DNA of 64,000 nucleotides from Bradyrhizobium sediminis (GCF_018736105.1 NZ_CP076135.1:4896001-4960000), one strand, 5' to 3'; counted from the first letter of the stretch, positions 51,857-63,011 are shown. The notes: generated by a model from the letters alone, not told the origin. Made by a program: numbers and translations.

Positions 51857-52855
51857 ATGAAATCGATAGCGGTTTTCAACAACAAGGGTGGCGTAGGGAA
51901 AACCACCCTTCTTTGCAATCTTGCAGCCTTTCTGGCTCTCGAAAAAGGCAAGAAGGTCCTTGTCATCGACGCCGATCCCCAATGTAACGCCACACAACTA
52001 ACCTTCACTGATGATGAAACTGAGGAACTTTACGAGAAGAACGACGCCTTCACGATCTACAGCATCATTCACCCTCTCTCTCTCGGGAAGGGCTACAATC
52101 GACAGGTAAGCACAAAAGAGCGCGCCGATTTCGGCTTCGACATTTTGATTGGCGATCCCCGGCTTTCGCTAAAGGAGGACTTGTTAGCGAGAGACTGGAG
52201 CAGCGGATTAGGAGGCGAAGGTCGAGGAATTAGGACCGGTTATCTGTTTTCAGAACTACTAACACGATGCACTCAATATGATTACGTCTTCTTTGATGTC
52301 GGCCCCTCGTTAGGATCAATCAATAGATCCGTTCTTCTTGCTTGCGACTATTTTGTAAGCCCGATGACCATAGACATATTCAGTCTCAAGGCGGTCGAAA
52401 ATATTCGAATTTCGATTGAGACGTGGAAAAAGCAACTCGCAACGGCCTTAGACAATCTTCAAGATAAAGATGCCCTGCCTGATGGGATCGCTCAAGAGAT
52501 GCGAATTAGATTCGCGGGCTATGTTACTCAGCAATACAAGGCTAGGACTGATGGGCAAGGAGGGCTCGTTGCGGTCAAAGCTTATGAGCGAATCATGAAG
52601 AAGGTGGGGCCAGTCATAAAGACGAACTTCGTCGACAAGCTTCAGCCAGACTACAACAAACTAAAATATCAACTCGGCACGATTCCGAATCTGTTCAGCC
52701 TAATTCCAATGGCGCAGTTTGCTCGGCGGCCAATCTTTGCTCTTCGCTCAAGCGACGGCGTGAGGGGCGCACACTTTTCTAAAGTAAAAGAGTCCTACGA
52801 TCTCTTCGAAGGCATTGCCGAACGCTTTGAGACGAATTTGCAGAGCTTAGGATGA
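51857..52855 (+). CDS. ParA/MinD-type ATPase paired with SIR2 protein
   Basis: A 332-aa ParA-family ATPase. Deviant Walker A NKGGVGKTT (residues 9-17), DADPQCNAT (38-46) and Walker B VFFDVGPSLG with Asp148 are all intact, and SVLLACDYFVSPMTIDIFSLKAVENI follows as in ParA/Soj. About 60 residues beyond the core form an extra C-terminal region. I chose the ATG at 51857 (GAGAGG upstream). No ParB gene or parS-like site accompanies it, so DNA partitioning is unlikely. The stop overlaps the SIR2 gene start as ATGA. Codon use is AT-rich, unlike neighbours, which signals horizontal transfer. Its role may be as sensor or regulator of the SIR2 effector. Confidence 0.88.
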   Translation: MKSIAVFNNKGGVGKTTLLCNLAAFLALEKGKKVLVIDADPQCNATQLTFTDDETEELYEKNDAFTIYSIIHPLSLGKGYNRQVSTKERADFGFDILIGDPRLSLKEDLLARDWSSGLGGEGRGIRTGYLFSELLTRCTQYDYVFFDVGPSLGSINRSVLLACDYFVSPMTIDIFSLKAVENIRISIETWKKQLATALDNLQDKDALPDGIAQEMRIRFAGYVTQQYKARTDGQGGLVAVKAYERIMKKVGPVIKTNFVDKLQPDYNKLKYQLGTIPNLFSLIPMAQFARRPIFALRSSDGVRGAHFSKVKESYDLFEGIAERFETNLQSLG

Positions 52856-53712
52856 TCCAGTGGCCCGATCAGTTAGTTACTGACATCGCACGACGTAGAG
52901 CCGTGCTGATGATCGGTTCAGGAATATCGAGACATTCCGTCGGACAAAATGGTTCTCGCCCACCAACTTGGCACGGATTTTTGGAAGCAGCTCTGGATCA
53001 ATGCGAGCCCAAGCCCCCACACATAAAGAAGGCCATTCAACGGGGACAATACCTTGACGCCTGCGAATGGTTGAAAAAGCATATTGACGACGGATGGGTG
53101 CCTTTTCTTCGTCAATCTTTCGTTGAGCCAAAATTTCAGACTGCTGAAATTCATAAACTGCTTTACCAACTTGACTGTCGAATAGTCTTAACTCCGAATT
53201 TCGACCTCATTTATGACGGGTACGCCGTCTCAGAGTCTCAACAAACTATCTTGGTAAAGAACTACGACGATGCAGATATCATCGACGGAATCCGCCGAAA
53301 CGATCGGCTCGTATTGAAAGCGCACGGCTCAATCCATGAACCAGCTAAAATGATTTTTACGCGGAGCGACTATGCGCTGGCGCGAACAAAATATGCCGGC
53401 TTCTATTCTCTCTTAGATGCGCTAGTTAATACCAATACTGTGCTGATTGTCGGCGCTGGATTGGACGATCCGGATTTCCAATTACTTTTCGAAGATAGCG
53501 CGGCAGAATTTTCATCTGGACTACCGCATTATATGACTTCAGGAGACAATTTTCATGCCGATATGATCGCCACGATAAGACAGACGCGGAATATAAAAAC
53601 TCTCGCATACTCACCCAAGAAGAATCATGCAGAGTTGGTCGCCTCTTTGACGGAATTGGTTAAACTTGTCGGCGACAAGCGTGTGTTACTAACGCGAACG
53701 ATGGACTGGTGA
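52852..53712 (+). CDS. SIR2-domain protein, probable NAD-consuming effector
   Basis: A 286-aa protein that is essentially one SIR2-like domain. Motifs are VLMIGSGISRHS (GSG at 22-24, NAD phosphate loop), VLTPNFDLIYDGY with Asn116 and Asp118, LKAHGSIHEP with the catalytic-type His158, and VLIVGAGLDDPDFQLLF (201-211). No zinc-binding Cys cluster of deacetylase sirtuins is visible, as in the SIR2_2 NADase group of defence proteins. The start overlaps the ParA stop (ATGA), implying coupled translation. It ends 18 bp before the convergent glpK stop. By analogy with known SIR2 defence effectors it may deplete NAD upon phage infection; this is inference. Confidence 0.85.
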   Translation: MIQWPDQLVTDIARRRAVLMIGSGISRHSVGQNGSRPPTWHGFLEAALDQCEPKPPHIKKAIQRGQYLDACEWLKKHIDDGWVPFLRQSFVEPKFQTAEIHKLLYQLDCRIVLTPNFDLIYDGYAVSESQQTILVKNYDDADIIDGIRRNDRLVLKAHGSIHEPAKMIFTRSDYALARTKYAGFYSLLDALVNTNTVLIVGAGLDDPDFQLLFEDSAAEFSSGLPHYMTSGDNFHADMIATIRQTRNIKTLAYSPKKNHAELVASLTELVKLVGDKRVLLTRTMDW

Positions 53713-53730
53713 TATATTGCTTGCCGCAGC

Positions 53731-55242
53731 TCAGAGATAAACCTCCCCCTCATCGCTCGCCAGCAGCCCCTTCACCGCCCGCGCCCAGCCCGCCAGCTTG
53801 CGCTCGCGCGTCGCAGCAGACATCGCCGGCTTGAAGCGATGTTCCAGCCGCCAGTTGTCGGCGAATTTTGCCGGTTCGGGATAGACGCCGGCGGCGAGGC
53901 CGGCGAGATAGGCGGCGCCTAACGCGGTGGTTTCCTGGATCATCGGGCGGTCGACCGGCGCGTCCAAGAGATCGGCGAGGCGCTGCATGGTCCAGTCCGA
54001 GGCGGTCATGCCGCCGTCGACGCGGAGCACGACATGGGCGGCCTTGGCATCCGGCCAGTCGGCGCGCATCGCGGCCCACAGGTCGAAGGTCTGGTAGCAG
54101 ACGCTTTCGAGCGCGGCATGGGCGAGTTCGGCGGGGCCGGTGTTGCGGGTGAGACCGAACAGCGCGCCGCGCACCCGCGGATTCCAGTAGGGGGCGCCGA
54201 GGCCGACGAAGGCCGGCACCAGGTAGACCGACTGCATCGAATCGGACTTGTCGGCGAGCGGGCCGGTCTCGCTGGCCTGCTTGATGATGCCGAGCCCGTC
54301 GCGCAGCCACTGCACCGCGGAGCCGGCGACGAAGATCGAGCCTTCGAGCGCGTAGGTGCGCTGGCCGTTCAATTGATAGGCGATGGTGGTGAGCAGCTTG
54401 TTCTTCGAGGCGACCGGCGTGGCGCCGGTGTTGAGCAGCGCGAAGCAGCCGGTGCCGTAGGTCGACTTCATCATGCCCGGCGCAAAGCAGGCCTGGCCGA
54501 TGGTGGCGGCCTGCTGGTCGCCGGCGATGCCGGAGATCGCGATCGCGCCGCCGAACAATTCGGGCACGCTGTCACCGAAATGGTGCGAGGAATCCTTCAC
54601 CTCCGGGAGCATCGAGCGCGGCACCCGCAAGAGCTTCAGGAGATCATCGTCCCACTGCCCGGTGTGGATGTTGAACAGCAGCGTGCGCGAGGCGTTGGTG
54701 GCGTCGGTCGCGTGCGCCTTGCCGCCGGTCAGCCGCCACAAGAGGTAACAATCGACGGTGCCGAACAGGAGCTCGCCGCGCATCGCGCGTTCGCGGGCGC
54801 CGGGGACGTGGTCGAGGATCCAGGCGACCTTGGTGCCGGAGAAATAGGGATCGACGATCAGGCCGGTTTTGCCTGCTATCGCCGGCTCATGGCCTTCGGC
54901 CTTCAATTTGGCGCAGATGTCGGCGGTGCGGCGGTCCTGCCAGACGATGGCGCGGTGGATCGCCTGTCCGGTGGCGCGGTCCCACACCACGGTCGTTTCG
55001 CGCTGGTTGGTGATCCCTATGGCGGCGATATCCTTCGCGGTGACGCCGGCTTTCTTCAGCGCCTCGCGGCAGGTCGCAATGGTCGAGGTCCAGATGTCCT
55101 CCGGCTCGTGCTCGACCCAGCCCGAGGCCGGAAAATGCTGCGGGAATTCAGCTTGCGCCGTGGCGGCAATCGAGATGTCGCTGCGAAACACGATGGCGCG
55201 CGAGGATGTGGTGCCCTGATCGATGGCCAGCACAAAGGACAT
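53731..55242 (-). CDS. glpK: glycerol kinase GlpK
   Basis: GlpK phosphorylates glycerol with ATP to glycerol 3-phosphate. The 503-aa product has [18 protein letters not shown] at the N-terminus, [61 protein letters not shown], and the C-terminal ATPase part [21 protein letters not shown], all family marks. I chose the start [10 protein letters not shown]; the open frame to 55356 reads a palindromic repeat. No glpF, glpD or glpR is adjacent. It is convergent with the SIR2 gene, only 18 bp apart. Confidence 0.97.
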   Translation of the reverse strand: MSFVLAIDQGTTSSRAIVFRSDISIAATAQAEFPQHFPASGWVEHEPEDIWTSTIATCREALKKAGVTAKDIAAIGITNQRETTVVWDRATGQAIHRAIVWQDRRTADICAKLKAEGHEPAIAGKTGLIVDPYFSGTKVAWILDHVPGARERAMRGELLFGTVDCYLLWRLTGGKAHATDATNASRTLLFNIHTGQWDDDLLKLLRVPRSMLPEVKDSSHHFGDSVPELFGGAIAISGIAGDQQAATIGQACFAPGMMKSTYGTGCFALLNTGATPVASKNKLLTTIAYQLNGQRTYALEGSIFVAGSAVQWLRDGLGIIKQASETGPLADKSDSMQSVYLVPAFVGLGAPYWNPRVRGALFGLTRNTGPAELAHAALESVCYQTFDLWAAMRADWPDAKAAHVVLRVDGGMTASDWTMQRLADLLDAPVDRPMIQETTALGAAYLAGLAAGVYPEPAKFADNWRLEHRFKPAMSAATRERKLAGWARAVKGLLASDEGEVYL

Positions 55243-55321
55243 GACGTTGCTTCCCGGGATGCTTGTTGGGTGGTGCTTGAGGCAAGGCAAGCGGATTGGG
55301 GATGGTTCGTCAATATCCAGT

Positions 55322-55440
55322 GTCGTCCCTGCGAACGCAGGGACCCATAACCACAACCGCGAATTTTGCCAACAATGTCCGCCGCCTCATCTCAATCGAG
55401 GGCTCAACGCGGTATGGGTCCCTGCGTTCGCAGGGACGAC
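55322..55440. repeat. double palindromic repeat (GTCGTCCCTGCGAACGCAGGGAC family)
   Basis: GTCGTCCCTGCGAACGCAGGGACCCATA at the left and TATGGGTCCCTGCGTTCGCAGGGACGAC at the right are mirror copies, with a central spacer of about 65 bp. It lies upstream of glpK and downstream of the SDR gene. A similar pair is at 60610-60755. Confidence 0.88.
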
Positions 55441-55503
55441 GCGTTGAGAATCCGTGTGCGCCCCTTCTTCCTTCTCCCACAAGAGCAGGGGGAAGAAAGA
55501 GAG

Positions 55504-56277
55504 CTACACCGATGCCGTCGTCACGCCACCATCCACCACGATGGTCTGGCCGGTCATGAAGCTCGAGGCGTCGGAGCCGAGATAGGCGACGGCGCCGGCG
55601 ATTTCGTCGGGCTCGCCGATCCGGCGCAAGGGTGTGGTGGCGCAGCGGCGCTTCAGGCGTTCTTCGTCTTCCCACAACGCCTTGGCGAAATCGGTTTTGA
55701 TCAGGCCCGGCGCGACGCAATTGACGCGCACGCCCTTCGGGCCCCATTCGCCGGCGAGGCTGCGGCATAATGCAAAATCCGCCGCCTTGGAAATCCCGTA
55801 GGCGCCGATCACGGTCGAGCCGCGCAATCCGCCGATCGAGGAGACGATCACCACCGAGCCGTTGCCCCGTGCCGCCATCTGCGGGATTGCCAACGCGCAG
55901 AGCCAGATGTTGCTCTTGACGTTGGAGTTCATGATCTTGTCGAAAGCCTCGTCCTTGATGTCGAGCAGCGGGCCGTAATAGGGATTGACCGCGGCGTTGC
56001 AGACCAGGATGTCGATCTTGCCGTAATGCCTGGTGGTGCCCGCGATCAGCGCCTCGACTTCCTCGCGGCGCGAGATGTTGCAGGGAATGACGTGGGCGTC
56101 GCCGCCCGCCTTGCGAATGCCCGCGGCCACTTCCTCGCAGGCGTCGGCCTTGCGGCTCGAAATCACCACCTTGGCGCCGAGCTTCGCCAGCAATTCGGCC
56201 GATGAGCGGCCGATGCCACGGCTGGAGCCGGTGACGACGGCGACCTTGCCGGTGAGATCGAACGGGGTGCTTTTCAT
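55504..56277 (-). CDS. SDR-family oxidoreductase of the pim-type cluster
   Basis: A 257-aa classical short-chain dehydrogenase. The NAD(P) motif is TGSSRGIGRSSAELLAKLGAKVVISSRK near residue 17, NAAVNPYYG follows, then the catalytic Ser in VIVSSIGG and Tyr-x3-Lys in YGISKAADFALCRSL, and PGLIKTDFAKALW. It is last in the minus-strand fatty/dicarboxylic acid cluster. It might act as a 3-hydroxyacyl or 3-oxoacyl reductase in this pathway. I do not assign a pim letter because I am not sure of its R. palustris equivalent. Confidence 0.87.
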   Translation of the reverse strand: MKSTPFDLTGKVAVVTGSSRGIGRSSAELLAKLGAKVVISSRKADACEEVAAGIRKAGGDAHVIPCNISRREEVEALIAGTTRHYGKIDILVCNAAVNPYYGPLLDIKDEAFDKIMNSNVKSNIWLCALAIPQMAARGNGSVVIVSSIGGLRGSTVIGAYGISKAADFALCRSLAGEWGPKGVRVNCVAPGLIKTDFAKALWEDEERLKRRCATTPLRRIGEPDEIAGAVAYLGSDASSFMTGQTIVVDGGVTTASV

Positions 56278-56297
56278 TGCTTGTCGCTCCTAGCTCG

Positions 56298-56392
56298 TCA
56301 TTCCGGGACACGCGCGAACGCGCGTGGACCCGGAATCCAGAAGTCGTGGCGCGAGATTCCGGGTTCGCCGCTATGCGGCGCCCCGGAATGAC
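56298..56392. repeat. double palindromic repeat (TCATTCCGGGACACGCGC family)
   Basis: TCATTCCGGG at the left and CCCCGGAATGAC at the right bracket inner arms ACCCGGAATC and GATTCCGGGT and short GCGC stems. It lies between the SDR gene and the pimD gene. The ureA-ureB element is the same family. Confidence 0.85.
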
Positions 56393-56402
56393 AGCTCCAA
56401 TC

Positions 56403-57545
56403 CTACACCAACCCGCCGCCGTCGCTGACGCGACGCAAATGGTATTCGGTGTCGCCGAAGGTGTTCTCGATCATGGTCAGCCGCTTGAAGTAGTGGCCGA
56501 TCTTCGCCTCCTGCGTCATGCCGATGCCGCCATGGAGCTGGATCGACTGCTGGCCGACGAATTTCGCCGACTTGCCGATCTGTACCTTGGCCGCCGCAAT
56601 GGCGGTGGCGCGCTCCCTGGCGTTGTCGAAATCGGCCGCCATGGTCGCGAACATCGACATGCTGCGGGCCTGCTCGACGGCGACGAACATGTCGGCGGCG
56701 CGATGCTGCAGGGTCTGGAAGCTGCCGATCGCCACGCCGAACTGTTTTCGGGTCTTGAGATATTCGACGGTGGTCTTCAGCGATTCATCCATCGCGCCGA
56801 CCGCTTCCGCGCACAGCGCGGTGCGGGCCTCGTCGACCACGCGCTCGATCAAGGCGAGCCCGTTCTCGGGATCGCCGATCGCCGCATCGGCGCCGACCTC
56901 GACGCCGGTGAAGGCGATGTCGGCCGCGTGCAGGCCGTCCTGGGTCGGATAGCCCTTTTTGGCGATGCCCTTGGCGTTGGCCGGCACCAGGAACACGCCG
57001 ATTCCGGTCTTGTCGCGCTGGCCGCCTTTGGTGCGCGCGGTCACCACGAAGCTGTCGGCGTTCTCGCCGTTGATCACGACGAACTTCTCGCCGTCGATCA
57101 CCCAGCCGTCGCCCTTCTTCTTCGCCGTGGCGGCGACGTCGGAAAGGTCATAGCGCGAATTCTTCTCGAGCTGCGCAAAGGCAAAAGTCTTGCTGCCGTC
57201 GATGATGCCGGGGATATGCGCGGCCTTCTGCGCCGCCGAGCCGCCATGGCGCAGGAAGCCGCCTGCGATCACCACGGTCGGCAGATAGGGCTCCAGCACC
57301 ATCGCCTTGCCGAGCGCCTCCATCACGATCATGGTCTCGACCGCGCCGGCGCCGAAGCCGCCGTCGGCTTCCGGGAACGGCAGGCCGAGCAGGCCCTGTT
57401 CGGCGAGCTTGCTCCAGACGGCCTTGCTCCAGCCGCCCTTCTCCGCCCGGTATTTCTTGCGCGCGTCGAAGTCGTAGGAGTCGTTCAACAGCCCGTCGAC
57501 GCTTTCCTTGAGAAGCCGCTGCTCCTCGGACAGATCAAAATCCAT
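56403..57545 (-). CDS. pimD: pimeloyl-CoA dehydrogenase small subunit-type acyl-CoA dehydrogenase
   Basis: The 380-aa acyl-CoA dehydrogenase starts MDFDLSEEQRLLKESVDGLLND, which I recognise as the small-subunit type of pimeloyl-CoA dehydrogenase in Rhodopseudomonas and Bradyrhizobium. It has the flavoprotein ACAD fold: VDEARTALCAEAVGAMDESLKTTVEYLKTRKQFGVAIGSFQTLQHRAADM and the C-terminal QLHGGIGMTQEAKIGHYFKRL. It probably works as a heteromer with the large subunit encoded just upstream, to introduce the 2,3 double bond into dicarboxylyl-CoA. Confidence 0.9.
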   Translation of the reverse strand: MDFDLSEEQRLLKESVDGLLNDSYDFDARKKYRAEKGGWSKAVWSKLAEQGLLGLPFPEADGGFGAGAVETMIVMEALGKAMVLEPYLPTVVIAGGFLRHGGSAAQKAAHIPGIIDGSKTFAFAQLEKNSRYDLSDVAATAKKKGDGWVIDGEKFVVINGENADSFVVTARTKGGQRDKTGIGVFLVPANAKGIAKKGYPTQDGLHAADIAFTGVEVGADAAIGDPENGLALIERVVDEARTALCAEAVGAMDESLKTTVEYLKTRKQFGVAIGSFQTLQHRAADMFVAVEQARSMSMFATMAADFDNARERATAIAAAKVQIGKSAKFVGQQSIQLHGGIGMTQEAKIGHYFKRLTMIENTFGDTEYHLRRVSDGGGLV

Positions 57546-57577
57546 GTTCTCTACTTTCCTTGATACTTAGAAGCGAG

Positions 57578-57672
57578 TCATTCCGGGGCACGCGTCTTCG
57601 CGTGAACCCGGAATCTCCGGGTGCCACAATCTCGAGATTCCGGGTTCGCGCTCACGCGCGCCCCGGAATGAC
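57578..57672. repeat. double palindromic repeat between pimD and pimC
   Basis: TCATTCCGGGGCACGCG at left and GCGCGCCCCGGAATGAC at right, with the inner arms ACCCGGAATC and GATTCCGGGT, are nearly identical in plan to 56298-56392. So the two elements flank pimD on both sides. Confidence 0.88.
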
Positions 57673-57674
57673 GG

Positions 57675-58865
57675 TCACAACCCCAGCACGGCCTTGGTGA
57701 TGATGTTGCGCTGGATCTCGTTGGAGCCGCCGTAGATCGAGACCTTGCGGTTGTTGAAGTAGCTCGGGGCGATCTGCGCGGTCCAGTCCATCGCCTCGTT
57801 GCTGCCGTCCTCGCCGTGCTCGTCGTAGGGTGCGGCGAACGGGCCGATCACTTCCATCAGGAGTTCGGTGGTGGTCTGCTGGATTTCCGAACCCTTGATC
57901 TTCAGCACCGAGGACGCCGGATTGGGCTTGCCCTTGCCGTGCTTGCCTTCGTCGGCGACCACGCGCAGCTGGGTGAGCTCGAGCGCCTTGAGTTCGATCT
58001 CGCAGGCGGCAAGCTTCTCGCGGAAGCCCTGGTCCTGGATGATCGGCTTGCCGCCGGATTCAACCTTGGAGGCGAGTTCCTTGATGCGGCGCAGCCGCTC
58101 CTTGGAGACGCCGACCCGGGCGATGCCGGTGCGCTCGTTGCCGAGCAGGAACTTGGCGTAATCCCAGCCCTTGTTCTCCTCGCCGATCAGGTTCTCGACC
58201 GGCACCTCGACGTCGTCGAAGAACACCTCGTTGACCTCGTGGCCGCCGTCGATGGTCTCGATCGGGCGCACCGTGACGCCCTTCGACTTCATGCTGAACA
58301 CGATGAAGGAGATGCCCATCTGCTTCTTCGCATTGGTGTCGGTGCGGCACAGGCAGAAGATCATGTCGGCGTGCTGCGCCAGCGTGGTCCAGGTCTTCTG
58401 GCCGTTGATGATGTACTTGTCGCCCTTGCGCTCGGCCTTGGTCTTGAGCGAGGCGAGGTCCGATCCCGAGCCGGGCTCCGAGAAGCCCTGGCACCACCAG
58501 TCGTCGACATTGGCGATGCGCGGCAGGTACTGCTTCTTCTGCTTCTCGTTGCCGAAGGTGTAGATCACCGGGCCGACCATGCTGACGCCGAAGGCGAGCG
58601 GCGCCGGCGCCGGGTGCATCTGCAGTTCCTCGTTGAAGATGTAGTGCTGCACCGAGCTCCAGCCGGTGCCGCCATATTCCTTCGGCCAGTGCGAGACGCC
58701 CCAGCCCTTCTTGTTCAGGATGCGCCACCAGGCGACCATCTCGTCCTTGGAGAGATGACGGCCCTCGACCAGTTTCCGCCGCGTCTCCGTCGGCACGTTG
58801 TCCCTGAAGAACGCCCGCACTTCCTCACGAAACGCTGCTTCTTCCTTGCTGAAAGCGAGATCCAT
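57675..58865 (-). CDS. pimC: pimeloyl-CoA dehydrogenase large subunit-type acyl-CoA dehydrogenase
   Basis: The 396-aa product starts MDLAFSKEEAAFREEVRAFFRDNVP, typical of the large subunit of pimeloyl-CoA dehydrogenase. Family blocks include WCQGFSEPGSGSDLASLKTKAERKGDKYIINGQKTWTT (substrate and FAD binding) and the C-terminal SIYGGSNEIQRNIITKAVLGL. It lies 54 bp after the CoA ligase gene. Together with PimD it would oxidise pimeloyl-CoA and similar chains from fatty or aromatic acid breakdown. Confidence 0.91.
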   Translation of the reverse strand: MDLAFSKEEAAFREEVRAFFRDNVPTETRRKLVEGRHLSKDEMVAWWRILNKKGWGVSHWPKEYGGTGWSSVQHYIFNEELQMHPAPAPLAFGVSMVGPVIYTFGNEKQKKQYLPRIANVDDWWCQGFSEPGSGSDLASLKTKAERKGDKYIINGQKTWTTLAQHADMIFCLCRTDTNAKKQMGISFIVFSMKSKGVTVRPIETIDGGHEVNEVFFDDVEVPVENLIGEENKGWDYAKFLLGNERTGIARVGVSKERLRRIKELASKVESGGKPIIQDQGFREKLAACEIELKALELTQLRVVADEGKHGKGKPNPASSVLKIKGSEIQQTTTELLMEVIGPFAAPYDEHGEDGSNEAMDWTAQIAPSYFNNRKVSIYGGSNEIQRNIITKAVLGL

Positions 58866-58919
58866 CGGATCCTCCTGTGTGCGAATGAACTACATTCGTT
58901 AGTTAGTTACGCGTTGTGT

Positions 58920-60599
58920 TTAACGACTTCCGGATACGAGTTGCGGTTGCTTTCCCGGCGCCGGCTGCCGGTTGCGCAATTCATGGCGCGACAGCTTGCC
59001 GACCGGGGTGCGCGGCAGTTCGTCGACGAATTCCAGCGCGGCGGGAATTTCGTGCTTGCCGAGCTTGCCGGCGAGCAGCGCCTTGAGTTCGTCCAGCGTG
59101 AACGGCGCAGCACCGTCGCGCAGCTTGATGAAGGCCTTGGCCGCCTCGCCGCGATAATCGTCGGGAATGCCGATCACGATCACTTCATGCACCGCGGGGT
59201 GAGTGTAGATCGCCTGCTCGATCATCTGCGGATAGACGTTGAAGCCGCCGGAGATGATCATGTCCTTCTTGCGGTCGACCAGATAGAAATAGCCATCCGG
59301 ATCCATGTAGCCGATGTCGCCGGTGAGGAAGCGGTCGCCGACGAAGGCCTCGGCGGTTTCCTTTGGCTTGTTCCAGTAACCCTTGGTCACGTTCGGCCCG
59401 CGGATGCGGATTTCGCCGACTTCGCCCGGCTGCAGAATTTTCTTGGGATCGTCGAGCGCGACCACGTCCATTTCGATGCCGGGCAGCATCAGCCCGATCG
59501 AGCCCGGCTTGTCCGGGCCTTCCTTGGGATGGCCGGTGCCGGGCGAGCAGGTCTCGGTCATGCCCCAGCCGCTCTTCAGCTTCATGCCGACCTTGCGCTC
59601 GAATATCCTGGCGACTTCGACCGGCAGCGGCGCGCCGCCCGAGCCGCAGCTCACCAGCGACGACAGATCGCGCTTGTCGAGATCCGGAAGCGCGGCGATC
59701 GCGATCCACATCGTCGGCACGCCGGGGAAGGCAGTGGCGCGCTTGACCTCGATGTCGCGCATCACGGCCTCGACGTCGAAGCGCTGATGCAGCGAGATCA
59801 GATTGCCGCGCCGGAGCGAGGACAGCAGCACCACCGTCAGCGCAAAGATATGAAACAGCGGCAGCACGCAGATCACGCGCTCGATGGCGTTGCGCTCGGC
59901 GCGCGCCGTCTTGCCCCAGACGTCGTAGACCGAAACCGCCGAGGTCAGGTTGCCGTGGCTGAGCATGGCGCCCTTGGGCAGCCCGGTGGTGCCGCCGGTA
60001 TATTGCAGCAGTGCAACGTCATCGACCGCGATCTGCGGCCACTGCGCCGGCCTGGTCGCGCCGTCGACGAACTGACGGTAGGTGACGATGGCGGGATTGG
60101 CGGGCAGCGGCGTCTGCGGCGTGCCGGCCTTGCCCCAGTCGTCGTCCTCGCAGACGATCAGGCGGTCGAGCAGACCCTTGTCGAGGAATTTCAGCGCGGT
60201 CGGCAACAGCGCCTGAAGATTGCTGGTGACCAGCACCCGCGCGCCGGAATCGCTGAGCTTGTGCGACAGCGCGATCTCGCCGTCGAGGGGGCTGAGATGC
60301 ACGATGCGGGCGCCGGCCTTCAGCGCGCCGAAGAAGTTGACGGGGTGATCGGGCGTGTTGCCGAGGAACAGCGCGACCGAATTGTCCCGGCCGTAGCCGG
60401 CGCGCAGGAACGCCGCGGCCGCGACCTCGACCTTGGCTTCGAGCTCGGTGTAGCTGATCGGACGGTCGCGGAATTCGATTGCCGGCCGCGCGCCGTATTC
60501 CGCCGCCGCGTGCGACAGCAGGTCAGGCAGCGTCCCGCGCGCGATCGGATCGTCCCAGTGGACGCCTTGCGGATAGAACTGTTCGCCGGGGTGGGTCAT
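58920..60599 (-). CDS. pimA: dicarboxylate/fatty acid CoA ligase PimA
   Basis: An AMP-forming acyl-CoA synthetase of 559 aa. The ATP motif LLQYTGGTTGLPKGAMLSHGN lies near residue 190; SGWGMTETCSPGTGHP and TGDIGYMDPDGYFYLVDRKKDMIISGGFNVYPQMIE follow; the catalytic Lys lies near the end in PVGKLSRHELR. The start MTHPGEQFYPQGVHWDDPIARGTLPDLL and the gene context match PimA of R. palustris and Bradyrhizobium, which activates C7 to C14 dicarboxylic and fatty acids. Confidence 0.91.
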   Translation of the reverse strand: MTHPGEQFYPQGVHWDDPIARGTLPDLLSHAAAEYGARPAIEFRDRPISYTELEAKVEVAAAAFLRAGYGRDNSVALFLGNTPDHPVNFFGALKAGARIVHLSPLDGEIALSHKLSDSGARVLVTSNLQALLPTALKFLDKGLLDRLIVCEDDDWGKAGTPQTPLPANPAIVTYRQFVDGATRPAQWPQIAVDDVALLQYTGGTTGLPKGAMLSHGNLTSAVSVYDVWGKTARAERNAIERVICVLPLFHIFALTVVLLSSLRRGNLISLHQRFDVEAVMRDIEVKRATAFPGVPTMWIAIAALPDLDKRDLSSLVSCGSGGAPLPVEVARIFERKVGMKLKSGWGMTETCSPGTGHPKEGPDKPGSIGLMLPGIEMDVVALDDPKKILQPGEVGEIRIRGPNVTKGYWNKPKETAEAFVGDRFLTGDIGYMDPDGYFYLVDRKKDMIISGGFNVYPQMIEQAIYTHPAVHEVIVIGIPDDYRGEAAKAFIKLRDGAAPFTLDELKALLAGKLGKHEIPAALEFVDELPRTPVGKLSRHELRNRQPAPGKQPQLVSGSR

Positions 60600-60609
60600 G
60601 AGTTTTCCG

Positions 60610-60755
60610 CGTCGTCCCTGCGAACGCAGGGACCCATAACCCCGAATCTCGACATTGAAGAAAGGTCTCTACCCCCGCGCCAAAACGCGAGTTCCCAGCG
60701 CCGCGATGAGCGCCCTTGGCGCTCACGCTGGGGTCCCTGCCTTCGCAGGGACGAC
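60610..60755. repeat. double palindromic repeat between pimF and pimA
   Basis: GTCGTCCCTGCGAACGCAGGGACCCATA at left and GGGGTCCCTGCCTTCGCAGGGACGAC at right are mirror copies, with an internal GAGCGCC/GGCGCTC stem. It fills most of the 195-bp gap, so pimF and pimA may be partly uncoupled. Confidence 0.85.
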
Positions 60756-60794
60756 GGGTTGAGGCGCGGAGCAGAGCACATCCGGTTCATCCCA

Positions 60795-62891
<2,097 letters not shown>

Positions 62892-62930
62892 GAGACTCTC
62901 CCTGGATACCTGTTCTTGGATGGCTTCTTA

Positions 62931-63001
62931 ACTTGCGTCGAGAAGCTACGGCACTTGTTAACTTGCGTTCAGTAGCTACGGCACTTGCGTTGAGTGGCTA
63001 C
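62931..63001. repeat. triplicated direct repeat in the pimF-iclR control region
   Basis: ACTTGCGTYSAGWRGCTAC occurs at 62931-62949, 62961-62979 and 62983-63001. The first two belong to near-identical 30-bp tandem units (62928-62957 and 62958-62987, three mismatches). Spacing is 30 and then 22 bp, about three and two helical turns, so bound proteins would sit on one face of the DNA. Confidence 0.75.
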
Positions 63002-63011
63002 ATTTTTGCTT

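Noticed and set aside
51857..52855. Chromosome or plasmid partition ParA
   Set aside because: No ParB-like gene or parS repeats lie nearby, and the ATPase gene is coupled to a SIR2 gene instead.
51634..53730. Attachment sites or target duplications flanking the ParA-SIR2 island
   Set aside because: Only a 7-bp match (TGCCGCA) was found near both edges, which is too short to be meaningful. There is no tRNA or integrase.
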